Source: DATKLX01 sp035542155
GTDB lineage: Bacteria; Chloroflexota; Anaerolineae; Anaerolineales; Anaerolineaceae
DNA length: 8,045 bases
Direction of reading: 5' to 3'
Assembly (NCBI GenBank): GCA_035542155.1
Contig: DATKLX010000089.1
Coordinates: forward strand, 1-8,045
Under the pieces are notes generated by a model. It did not search any database. It was given only the letters and a program-made list of their open reading frames with translations, and was not told the DNA's origin. Shown here piece by piece: positions 1 to 6,526 of this stretch; the first letter of the stretch is position 1; every line of letters starts with the position of its first letter. The position numbers were made by a program, and so were the translations under genes.

Positions 1-2
1 GC

Positions 3-512
3 TCCGGAAAATTGAGCGCGATCGGTAACAGCCTATCGACTCCCATCCCGACGGAGCCCGCCCTTTTCAAAGTCGACTCTGGCAAGATCAGCCAGCTTGC
101 GATACAGAATGCTGATGGAGATAGCCTGAAAGCACAGTTGGGTAACGATGGAAATTGGACCGTGACCGAGCCAAAAGGTTCACCGGTGACCGCCAGCCAA
201 ATCGAATCGGCGATCCTGGAAATCAAGGGATGGACGGTGATGAGCGAGTTGGACCCTGCCCCTCCATTAAGCTCCATGGGATTGGATTCACCGGCAAACG
301 TCATCAAATTGACCGGCCAGAACGGCCAGGTGCAAAGTATAGTGATCGGAAATAGTACTCCCTCGGGGATCGGGTATTATGTCGAGCTCAATGGCGGTGC
401 GCCATTGATTATAAGCAAAAGCAACGTCGATCAGGTGCTCCAGGTGATCCCTGCCAGGCCCACGCAGACCGCAGCGCCAGTCCAAAACCAGACCACGACG
501 CCGACGCCGTAA
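3..512 (+). CDS. DUF4340 domain protein, C-terminal part (5' end outside window)
   Basis: The reading frame is open to the left edge, so this is the C-terminal ~169 residues of a longer protein. The TTG at position 12 is in frame but has no ribosome binding site and sits mid-domain, so it is not a credible start. The visible part alternates short beta-strand-like segments and glycine turns: a 'lfkvdsgkIsqLaIqn' strand, 'gnWtVteP', a 'PvtasqIesaileikgwtv' helix, then 'lgLdsPanvIkLtgqnGqvqsIvIG' and 'gYYvelnGgaplIisksnvdqvl'. This matches my recollection of DUF4340, a domain of extracytoplasmic proteins often encoded beside ABC-2 type or GldG-like transporter genes. The protein ends in a Pro/Thr/Gln-rich tail (PARPTQTAAPVQNQTTTPTP), typical of a disordered surface-exposed end. 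Its biochemical role is unknown. Any membrane anchor or signal peptide would lie upstream of the window. Confidence 0.8.
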   Translation, partial: SGKLSAIGNSLSTPIPTEPALFKVDSGKISQLAIQNADGDSLKAQLGNDGNWTVTEPKGSPVTASQIESAILEIKGWTVMSELDPAPPLSSMGLDSPANVIKLTGQNGQVQSIVIGNSTPSGIGYYVELNGGAPLIISKSNVDQVLQVIPARPTQTAAPVQNQTTTPTP

Positions 513-564
513 GGATAGCTGGAAATATTAATAAAATTTAGACAATTTTCTATTCTTTAAGGTA

Positions 565-593
565 TTGCTTTTTCATTAAAAAAAGTGTATTCT
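565..593 (+). promoter_or_regulatory. Probable sigma-70 promoter for rpoD
   Basis: TTGCTT (565-570) and TATTCT (588-593) are separated by exactly 17 nt in a very AT-rich stretch. Each differs from the consensus hexamer at two positions. Transcription would begin near 600, leaving a leader of about 125 nt before the rpoD start codon. The call is by eye; other AT-rich hexamers are available in this gap. Confidence 0.42.
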
Positions 594-611
594 GTTTACA
601 GTCGCTAACCC

Positions 612-688
612 GAACAGGTATTAGATACAAATTAGACCTTAGTTAGTTTTTTTTATTTGCTTACGACAACCTGTTCCGTACAGGTTGT
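612..688 (+). promoter_or_regulatory. Structured rpoD leader: perfect dyad with a competing upstream arm
   Basis: ACAACCTGT (666-674) and ACAGGTTGT (680-688) form a perfect 9-bp inverted repeat around TCCGT. A third segment, GAACAGGT (612-619), can pair perfectly over 8 bp with ACCTGTTC (669-676), so the middle arm can pair with either flank but not both. This could be a leader RNA with two alternative folds, or a DNA operator with an extra half-site, since GAACAGGT and GTACAGGT (678-685) match at 7 of 8 bases. No U-run follows the hairpin, so it is not a simple intrinsic terminator. The rest of the 513-724 gap shows no gene. Confidence 0.45.
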
Positions 689-724
689 GATCATTTAGTA
701 TGGTTAGAGGGAACGAAGCGTAAT

Positions 725-1948
<1,224 letters not shown>

Positions 1949-1967
1949 CCAACCGATTTGATTCCGG

Positions 1968-2015
1968 ATAGAAACCCACACCTCACCCGAAAACGGGTGA
2001 AGCGTGGGTTTCTAT
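1968..2015 (+). terminator. Hairpin terminator after rpoD
   Basis: ATAGAAACCCAC (1968-1979) pairs perfectly with GTGGGTTTCTAT (2004-2015), 12 bp. Inside it a second stem, TCACCCG (1983-1989) with CGGGTGA (1994-2000), closes an AAAA loop, with a small internal loop between the stems. It begins 19 nt after the rpoD stop. The trailing sequence is T-rich rather than a pure T run, but position and stability fit an intrinsic terminator. Confidence 0.75.
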
Positions 2016-2048
2016 ACTTATAACCAGTTCATAATCGAATCCCAACAC

Positions 2049-2077
2049 TTGCGGAATTGGCATTAATAGTGCATACT
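2049..2077 (+). promoter_or_regulatory. Possible promoter for the TPR gene
   Basis: TTGCGG (2049-2054) and CATACT (2072-2077) are 17 nt apart, just downstream of the rpoD terminator. A start near 2084 would give a very short leader, and both hexamers are imperfect. The main support is that a promoter is needed here if the preceding hairpin terminates transcription. Confidence 0.28.
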
Positions 2078-2098
2078 AACATGCGGGAGATTCCTCTT

Positions 2099-5000
2099 AT
2101 GGCAAAAATTCCGCTGCGCATTTACAATCGTGAAATCGAAAATCTCATCGATCGCGGCCAGACAGAAGAGGCCATCGCGCATTGTAAGCACCTCCTCCAG
2201 ACCTATCCAAAACACATCGACACCTATCGCTTAATGGGAAAATCCTTCCTGGAAAGCCAGCGTTACGGCGAAGCGGCTGATATTTTCCAGCGTGTGCTTT
2301 CTTCTGTCCCCGATGATTTCGTCTCGCATGTAGGGATGAGCATCGTACGCGAGGATGAGGGAAATCTGGATGCCGCAATCTGGCATATGGAAAGAGCTTT
2401 TGAGGTTCAGCCCGCCAATTCCGCCGTTCAGGATGAGCTGCGCCGGTTATACGGTCGCCGGGACGGCCTGGAACCGCCCAAAGTCCGCCTCACCCGCGGC
2501 GCGCTTGTTCGCATGTATGCCCGCGGAGATCTCTACCAGCAGGCCATTGCCGAGATCCGCGCGGCCCTCGCCGAAGACCCGCAGCGCAACGACCTCCAGA
2601 TTCTGCTGGCGCGAATGTATTACCTCGCAGGCCAGAAAGTCGAGGCGACCGAAGTTTGTTCGAATATTCTCGCAAAATTCCCCTACTGTTACGAAGCCAA
2701 CCGCATTCTGGCTGAAATTCTCCCTGGTACCAGCCGCGCGGATGACGCCCCCATTTACCAGCAGCGGGTTGCCGCTTTGGACCCATACGTCTCCTTCACT
2801 TCTGCCAGCACCCCTGACCCGGCCGACGTTTCCGATGCAGCGGTCAGCCTCGAGCGGATGATCTGGGACCCGGCCAGGGTGAGCAGCCAGCCTCAGTGGG
2901 CAGAATCCCTGGGAATCCAGATCGAGCACGCCGATGAAGGGCCGATCCCAGATTGGCTATCCACAGTCTCAGGTCAGGTTGGAGCCAAACAGGAGCCATC
3001 CACGCTGGAAACCGGCGAGCCAGCCGCAGTAGATGTGCAACCTTTCGCAGAAGATACCCTGTCCTCTCCAGTTCAAGCATTTGATGCTCTCGCTCCCGAA
3101 AATGAAGAGGCTGTCATTCCGGTAGAATCCGAAGAAAATCTCATCCCAGATTGGATGAAAGAGGCTGGCTGGATCCCCTCCGAAGGGAAAGAGGAAGAAC
3201 CTCCGGCGATTGACTTCGGCGCCGGGGAGCCAGCCGATGAGATCTCGACCGGCGAGATGCCGGAATGGTTGAAAGCCATGGCGCCGGCCGGATTAGGTGA
3301 ATCCGAAGCTACCTCCCTCCCATTAGAGCCGGAGGAGACGAAGACCGCAGAGCTTCCTGTGGAACCGCCCGCTGAAGAGGCAGTTCCGGCGGAAATCCCG
3401 GATTGGCTGAATAATGTGATCGCTGCCCCGGAAGCGCCGGTTGCGAGTACCGCCGAGCAAATATCTTCAGCCGAAACCCTGCCAGCCGAGCCGGGGGAGG
3501 CTCCGGACTGGCTCAGCGAATTAAAATCAGCTTCCCCTGAACCGACTCCTATGGAGACCGGGCAGCCATCCGTGACCGCGGAGACCAAAATTCCTCTTGG
3601 ACCCGCAGCGGAAGCGCCTCAGATTTCCCAGCCCCTTCAAGGTCAGGATGACGCTCTGGCTTGGCTGGAAAGCCTGGCTGCCAGCCATGGCGCTGAAGAA
3701 GGAACTCTATTTGTTCCTCCCGAGCAGCGCCAGGAGACTCCTCCTGAATGGGTTCAAAAAGCCGCTGAAACAGGAGAAGTAGCTGCCGCTGAGCCATCTG
3801 TCGAAGGAAAACCGGATGAGCCCACGACACAGCAGGAAATCCGACCATCCGCAGACACGACCCCTGGCTGGCTTGAAGAGTTCGCCGGTCTGCCGCCGCA
3901 GCCCGCTGAAGAGGAGGAGAGTCCCGCCGCTGTACCTGGAGAAATCCCTGACTGGCTTTCCTCACTGGCTAGTGCCTCCGAAACGGCGGAAGCAGCCAGC
4001 AAGCCTACCCCTGCTCAAGTAACCCCACCTTCCCCATCCTTCCCCTCGATGGAGGATCAGGATGCCGCTCTGGCCTGGCTGGAAGGGTTGGCGGCCCGCC
4101 AGGGCGCAGGCGAAGAAGCCATGTTCACTCCTCCTGAGGAGCGCACAGAAACGCCGCCTCAATGGGTCCAGGAAGCAGCGAACCATGCAGAAGAGGTTGT
4201 CTCGCCGGTCGAACCGCCTGCTGCAGAGCCCGCGGCTGAACAGCCGTTTGCCGTGCTGGCAGAGGAAGAGCTGCTTGCGCCCGATGCCGCCGGCGAAGAG
4301 GCTGGCCTTGAAGCCGCCGCAGTCGCCGGACAGCCAGCCGCTCAGCAGCTCAATCCCGAAGATGCTCTGGCCTGGTTGGAAAGCCTGGCTGCAAAACATG
4401 GCGCTGACGAAGAAACGTTATTCGTCCCGCCCGACCAGCGCCAGGAAACACCGCCTTCCTGGGTTTCGGAGTTTACCGAAACGGAGGCATCTATTTCCGG
4501 GCCAATCCTGGAGACTCAAGGCCCATCCCAGGAAATCATTTCGGCCGCTGAAGATTACCAGATAGAACCCGAGATTCAAACTAATGAAGCAGCCCCTCAG
4601 GAATCACAAATCCCCGATTGGCTACAGGACCTCAAGAAAGAGGAGATCAGCCAGCAGCCTGCTGAGACTCCCCAGCCTGATAATCTGCCCACCTGGCTCC
4701 AGGAAGGGATTGCCCAACCTGAAGCGGAAACCGGGCCTGCATCCCCCGCCGCCGAAATTTCGTCTCCCTCACCGCAGGAGGCGACACCGGCTGATCTTCC
4801 CGATTGGCTGCACAATCTCCAGAGCGTGCAGCCTCCCACCGCTCCAACCGTGAACCAGGAGGCTCCCCAGCCGGATTCACCCGAATGGCTCCAGGACGGC
4901 GTTTCCGCCCCGGTGGAACAACCCGAGATGGCGGATACGGTGGTGGATTGGACCCACCCTGAGCCGGCCGCTCCCCCCGAACCGGTCGAAAGTAAAGCCG

Positions 5001-5338
5001 AAGCGCCGTCCGAACCTGTCTCCTCTGAAACGCTTTCTGATACCCGGCCAGACCAAATTGGGGCAGCCCAGGCCGCAGCCCCCGACCAGCAGGAGTTATT
5101 TTCTGCCGCTCACCAGAATATCGCGGCTGGGAAGATTCCCGAGGCCCTCAATGGCTATGCGCAGTTGATCGAGTCCGGCGCTTTGCTCAACGAGACCATC
5201 CTCGACCTGCGTGAGGCCCTCTACCGCTACCCCGTCGATGTGACCATCTGGGAAAAACTCGGCGACGCCTACGCGCGGGATAACCGCCTTCAGGATGCCC
5301 TGGACGCTTATACCAAAGCCGAAGAGCTGCTGCGCTAA
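2099..5338 (+). CDS. Large TPR protein with repetitive Pro/Glu/Ala-rich centre carrying many P-x-W-L motifs
   Basis: The protein has 1079 residues from ATG 2099, chosen because GGGAGA (2085-2090) lies 8 nt upstream and the product starts MAKIPLRIYNREIE, a start I recall from Anaerolineae homologues. The frame extends upstream to a TTG at 2057, which lacks a ribosome binding site. Residues 7-235 are tandem tetratricopeptide-type helical hairpins (for example 'eaadiFqrvLssvPddfvshvGms' and 'qaiaeIraALaedPqrndlqilLArmyy'). Residues about 245-997 are low-complexity, acidic and Pro/Ala-rich. They carry eleven P-x-W-[LM] motifs with the residue before Trp at 285, 351, 389, 435, 470, 590, 618, 840, 865, 902 and 929, plus three 41-residue modules. 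Residues 998-1079 return to TPR-like helices. There is no signal peptide or membrane segment, so a cytoplasmic scaffold is likely. The Trp motifs look like docking sites on a flexible chain. The function is unknown and the partner is not identifiable here. Confidence 0.85.
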   Translation: MAKIPLRIYNREIENLIDRGQTEEAIAHCKHLLQTYPKHIDTYRLMGKSFLESQRYGEAADIFQRVLSSVPDDFVSHVGMSIVREDEGNLDAAIWHMERAFEVQPANSAVQDELRRLYGRRDGLEPPKVRLTRGALVRMYARGDLYQQAIAEIRAALAEDPQRNDLQILLARMYYLAGQKVEATEVCSNILAKFPYCYEANRILAEILPGTSRADDAPIYQQRVAALDPYVSFTSASTPDPADVSDAAVSLERMIWDPARVSSQPQWAESLGIQIEHADEGPIPDWLSTVSGQVGAKQEPSTLETGEPAAVDVQPFAEDTLSSPVQAFDALAPENEEAVIPVESEENLIPDWMKEAGWIPSEGKEEEPPAIDFGAGEPADEISTGEMPEWLKAMAPAGLGESEATSLPLEPEETKTAELPVEPPAEEAVPAEIPDWLNNVIAAPEAPVASTAEQISSAETLPAEPGEAPDWLSELKSASPEPTPMETGQPSVTAETKIPLGPAAEAPQISQPLQGQDDALAWLESLAASHGAEEGTLFVPPEQRQETPPEWVQKAAETGEVAAAEPSVEGKPDEPTTQQEIRPSADTTPGWLEEFAGLPPQPAEEEESPAAVPGEIPDWLSSLASASETAEAASKPTPAQVTPPSPSFPSMEDQDAALAWLEGLAARQGAGEEAMFTPPEERTETPPQWVQEAANHAEEVVSPVEPPAAEPAAEQPFAVLAEEELLAPDAAGEEAGLEAAAVAGQPAAQQLNPEDALAWLESLAAKHGADEETLFVPPDQRQETPPSWVSEFTETEASISGPILETQGPSQEIISAAEDYQIEPEIQTNEAAPQESQIPDWLQDLKKEEISQQPAETPQPDNLPTWLQEGIAQPEAETGPASPAAEISSPSPQEATPADLPDWLHNLQSVQPPTAPTVNQEAPQPDSPEWLQDGVSAPVEQPEMADTVVDWTHPEPAAPPEPVESKAEAPSEPVSSETLSDTRPDQIGAAQAAAPDQQELFSAAHQNIAAGKIPEALNGYAQLIESGALLNETILDLREALYRYPVDVTIWEKLGDAYARDNRLQDALDAYTKAEELLR
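3647..3769 (+). repeat. Intragenic 41-residue module, copy 1
   Basis: Encodes residues 517-557 of the TPR protein. It begins DDALAWLESLAA, continues through LFVPPEQRQETPP and ends in a PPEWV helix start. It shares this layout with copies at 4061 and 4358. Each copy contains one AWL and one PPxWV tryptophan motif. Confidence 0.75.
4061..4183 (+). repeat. Intragenic 41-residue module, copy 2
   Basis: Encodes residues 655-695 of the TPR protein (DAALAWLEGLAA, then MFTPPEERTETPPQWV). It is the most diverged of the three copies but keeps the same length and the same Trp, Pro and Thr positions with no internal gap. Confidence 0.75.
4358..4480 (+). repeat. Intragenic 41-residue module, copy 3
   Basis: Encodes residues 754-794 of the TPR protein (EDALAWLESLAA, then LFVPPDQRQETPPSWV). 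By eye it is closer to copy 1 than to copy 2, in both protein and DNA. Confidence 0.75.
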
Positions 5339-5355
5339 TCACCGCACCGCTCACC

Positions 5356-5378
5356 AGCTCGGGGTTGATCCCCGAGTT
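5356..5378 (+). terminator. Hairpin between the TPR gene and ndk
   Basis: CTCGGGG (5358-5364) pairs with CCCCGAG (5370-5376) around a TTGAT loop, and one A-U and one G-U pair extend the stem. The tail TGATCTTTAATTTC is T-rich but interrupted. This is a plausible intrinsic terminator or attenuator 17 nt after the TPR stop. Because ndk starts only 27 nt beyond the stem and I see no clear promoter between them, partial read-through into ndk is possible. Confidence 0.55.
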
Positions 5379-5392
5379 GATCTTTAATTTCT

Positions 5393-5400
5393 AGGAGGGG
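5393..5400 (+). promoter_or_regulatory. Strong ribosome binding site deciding the ndk TTG start
   Basis: AGGAGGGG matches the anti-Shine-Dalgarno sequence closely. Its AGGAGG core ends 6 nt before the TTG at 5405. Together with the conserved NDK N-terminus (MEISLVLVKPDGV), this fixes the non-ATG start. Confidence 0.85.
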
Positions 5401-5404
5401 AATT

Positions 5405-5854
5405 TTGGAAATAAGTCTCGTTCTGGTAAAGCCGGATGGTGTTCAGCGCGGGTTGATCGGAGAGATCATCTCTCGCTTCGAACGCCGCGGTTTAAAGCTG
5501 GTCGCCGCAAAGTTCCTCCAGGTGCCCCTCTCTCTGGCTGAGGCCCATTATGCCGTCCATAAGGGAAAAGATTTTTATCCGGGGTTGTTGGATTACATCA
5601 CCTCCGGCCCGGTGTTGGCAATGGTCTGGGAAGGACCTAATGCCATTACCCTCATTCGCCAGACGGTCGGCGCGACCCGCCCCTACGAAGCTGCTCCCGG
5701 TACCATCCGCCACGATTTCGCCATCCATGTCCAGCGCAACCTGATCCACGCTTCCGATTCCCCCGAAAACGGCGAGCAGGAAGCCTCTCTCTGGTTCAAA
5801 CCTGAGGAGATCGTCGCCTGGGACCGTACCATTGATCGCTGGCTTTTCATTTAA
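5405..5854 (+). CDS. ndk: Nucleoside diphosphate kinase
   Basis: This 149-residue enzyme moves the gamma phosphate of ATP to nucleoside diphosphates through a phospho-histidine intermediate, balancing cytoplasmic NTP and dNTP pools. The family is recognisable end to end: SLVLVKPDGVQRGLIGEII (4-22), RFERRGLKLVAAKF (24-37), GPVLAMVWEGPNAI (68-81), the TRPYEAAPGTIRHDFA segment (91-106) and the active-site block RNLIHASDSPENGEQEASLW (111-130), with His115 as the expected catalytic histidine. Two substitutions stand out: GTIRHDF where GTIRGDF is commoner, and HASDS where HGSDS is commoner. Both are mild and the active site looks intact. The length is normal for a bacterial NDK. Translation starts at TTG 5405. 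A weak hairpin and the tRNA-Asp promoter follow. Confidence 0.96.
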   Translation: MEISLVLVKPDGVQRGLIGEIISRFERRGLKLVAAKFLQVPLSLAEAHYAVHKGKDFYPGLLDYITSGPVLAMVWEGPNAITLIRQTVGATRPYEAAPGTIRHDFAIHVQRNLIHASDSPENGEQEASLWFKPEEIVAWDRTIDRWLFI

Positions 5855-5885
5855 GATATTATTTTACATATGAAATAACCCCGAA

Positions 5886-5904
5886 CGATCCTGGGATCGG
5901 TCTT
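5886..5904 (+). terminator. Weak hairpin after ndk
   Basis: CGATC (5886-5890) pairs with GATCG (5895-5899) around CTGG, followed by GTCTT. The stem is short and the T run minimal. It lies 31 nt past the ndk stop and touches the -35 element of the tRNA promoter, so it may be coincidental. Confidence 0.3.
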
Positions 5905-5931
5905 GACGGGAGCCGGACCCTATGATAAACT
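5903..5931 (+). promoter_or_regulatory. Promoter of tRNA-Asp
   Basis: TTGACG (5903-5908) and TAAACT (5926-5931) are 17 nt apart. A TGA just before the -10 box (5923-5925) makes it an extended -10. Transcription would start about 7 nt after the -10 box, near 5938, just ahead of the mature tRNA 5' end. It is the best-formed promoter in the window. Confidence 0.7.
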
Positions 5932-5945
5932 ATTGCTCGTTGTTC

Positions 5946-6021
5946 GGGGGCGTGGTGTAGCGGCTAACATGCGGCCCTGTCAAGGCCGAGACCGCGGGTT
6001 CGAATCCCGTCGCTCCCGCCA
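5946..6021 (+). tRNA. tRNA-Asp (anticodon GTC)
   Basis: The 76-nt cloverleaf was folded by hand. The acceptor stem GGGGGCG pairs with CGCTCCC (one G-U). The D stem GTGT pairs with ACAT. The anticodon stem CGGCC pairs with GGCCG around the loop CTGTCAA, which places GTC at 34-36 and decodes GAY as aspartate. The T stem GCGGG pairs with CCCGT around TTCGAAT. The discriminator is G, and CCA is encoded (6019-6021). G73 and anticodon GTC agree with aspartate identity. All coding features beyond its 3' end look like accessory genes, and tRNA 3' ends are frequent integration sites. Confidence 0.97.
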
Positions 6022-6046
6022 TTGATAACAAATTTGTCCAGTTGTA

Positions 6047-6344
6047 GTGTCTTCTACAATCGTAGAAAAAACCAATTTTCCACGATAAACGTAGAAAAAG
6101 TATCAGATAGGCCCCAGAAAATTCCACGGTAAACGTGGAATTTTCCATTGTAACTATAGAAAATGTAACGGCATAGCTAAAATCCATAAAAAATTTGAGT
6201 GTTCCCTGAAAACGGTTCACCCCGAAACAACCCACTTGCCCAAACGGCCTTTAATAATTTTCGTTCAATGCAATTGTGGGATTTTTCTTTCGTAAGCGTA
6301 GAAAACGTATCACCTGTCTTTTGTAACTGTAGAAAAAATACAGG
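6047..6344 (+). repeat. Cluster of six short dyad motifs (right arm CGTAGAAAA)
   Basis: Right arms start at 6061, 6090, 6134, 6155, 6297 and 6328: CGTAGAAAA, CGTAGAAAA, CGTGGAATT, TATAGAAAA, CGTAGAAAA and TGTAGAAAA. The 5-nt centres immediately upstream are acaat, ataaa, gtaaa, gtaac, gtaag and gtaac. Left arms that are partly or fully inverted are clear in copies 2-4 (TTTTCCACG at 6076, AATTCCACG at 6120, TTTTCCATT at 6141) and weak in copies 1, 5 and 6. Copies 2 and 5 also share the right flank GTATCA, giving 18 matches over 20 bases (from 6087 and 6294). Spacing is irregular (29, 44, 21, 142, 31), so this is neither a CRISPR array nor a simple tandem repeat. It resembles protein-binding sites, for example recombinase core or arm sites, or operators. 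Confidence 0.7.
6118..6144. repeat. Perfect 11-bp inverted repeat within the motif cluster
   Basis: AAAATTCCACG (6118-6128) and CGTGGAATTTT (6134-6144) are exact reverse complements around gtaaa. It is the only fully symmetric member of the cluster. It has compensating differences in both arms relative to the other copies, which suggests that the symmetry itself is maintained. No poly-T tail distinguishes it as a terminator, although the arm ends in TTTT. Confidence 0.8.
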
Positions 6345-6464
6345 GGGGGGTAGATGGTGATCCACCTTGAAAATGAGATAAATATCCTCTTTGGATCGAT
6401 TTGCTTTTGAACAATCGGCTATCCGTGAGTTAGATAAATCCTGCTCAACTCTCCTTTTGGATCA

Positions 6465-6470
6465 TATAAT
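6465..6470 (+). promoter_or_regulatory. Possible -10 box for the recombinase-like gene
   Basis: A perfect TATAAT lies 57 nt before the start codon at 6527. No good -35 hexamer lies 16-18 nt upstream and there is no TGn extension, so it would be weak or activator-dependent if real. Confidence 0.4.
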
Positions 6471-6526
6471 AAGTGAAATGGTTGGATCCCCTACCGTAGG
6501 CCACCAATAATTACCAAAAGGATAAG

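Larger units (their letters stand above)
6022..6526. other. AT-rich non-coding region between tRNA-Asp and the accessory genes
   Basis: No convincing gene is present on either strand across about 500 bases. The only sizeable frames are one antisense to the tRNA and one lacking a family match or ribosome binding site. The left two-thirds hold the inverted-repeat cluster described separately. A run of eight G residues lies at 6343-6350. Three TTGGATC copies start at 6391, 6457 and 6482. A perfect TATAAT at 6465 precedes the next gene. No second copy of the tRNA 3' end was seen. Confidence 0.75.

Noticed and set aside
666..688. The rpoD upstream dyad as a LexA/SOS box
   Set aside because: The CTG to CAG spacing (7 nt) does not fit the CTG-N10-CAG type, and the dyad lacks the GAAC-N4-GTTC Gram-positive form. 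The outer arms are also part of the symmetry.
666..688. The rpoD upstream dyad as a terminator for the DUF4340 gene
   Set aside because: No T run follows on the + strand. It lies 154 bp after that gene's stop, beyond the probable rpoD promoter.
2057..2098. Upstream TTG start for the TPR protein
   Set aside because: There is no ribosome binding site before TTG 2057, whereas ATG 2099 has GGGAGA at a good distance and a conserved-looking N-terminus.
3073..3588. 171-codon Ser/Gly/Ala-rich minus-strand frame within the TPR gene
   Set aside because: Its composition is what results from reading the Pro/Glu/Ala-rich repeats antisense. It has no start signals and no independent support.
5930..6235. 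101-codon minus-strand frame overlapping tRNA-Asp, containing ATGFEPAVSALTGPHVS
   Set aside because: This peptide is the familiar artefact of translating the antisense strand of a tRNA gene. The cloverleaf is clear and the frame has no ribosome binding site or family match.
6047..6344. The repeat cluster as DnaA boxes or plasmid iterons (replication origin)
   Set aside because: TTTTCCACG resembles a DnaA box, but most copies read TTTTCTACG, with T at the strongly conserved C position. The copies are paired as dyads, and no dnaA, rep or parAB gene is present.
6047..6344. The repeat cluster as a CRISPR array
   Set aside because: Repeat units are short and diverged, spacing ranges from 21 to 142 bp, and there is no cas gene.
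6177..6365. 62-codon minus-strand frame in the non-coding region
   Set aside because: It runs through the G8 tract and two repeat copies, has no convincing ribosome binding site, and shows no family resemblance.
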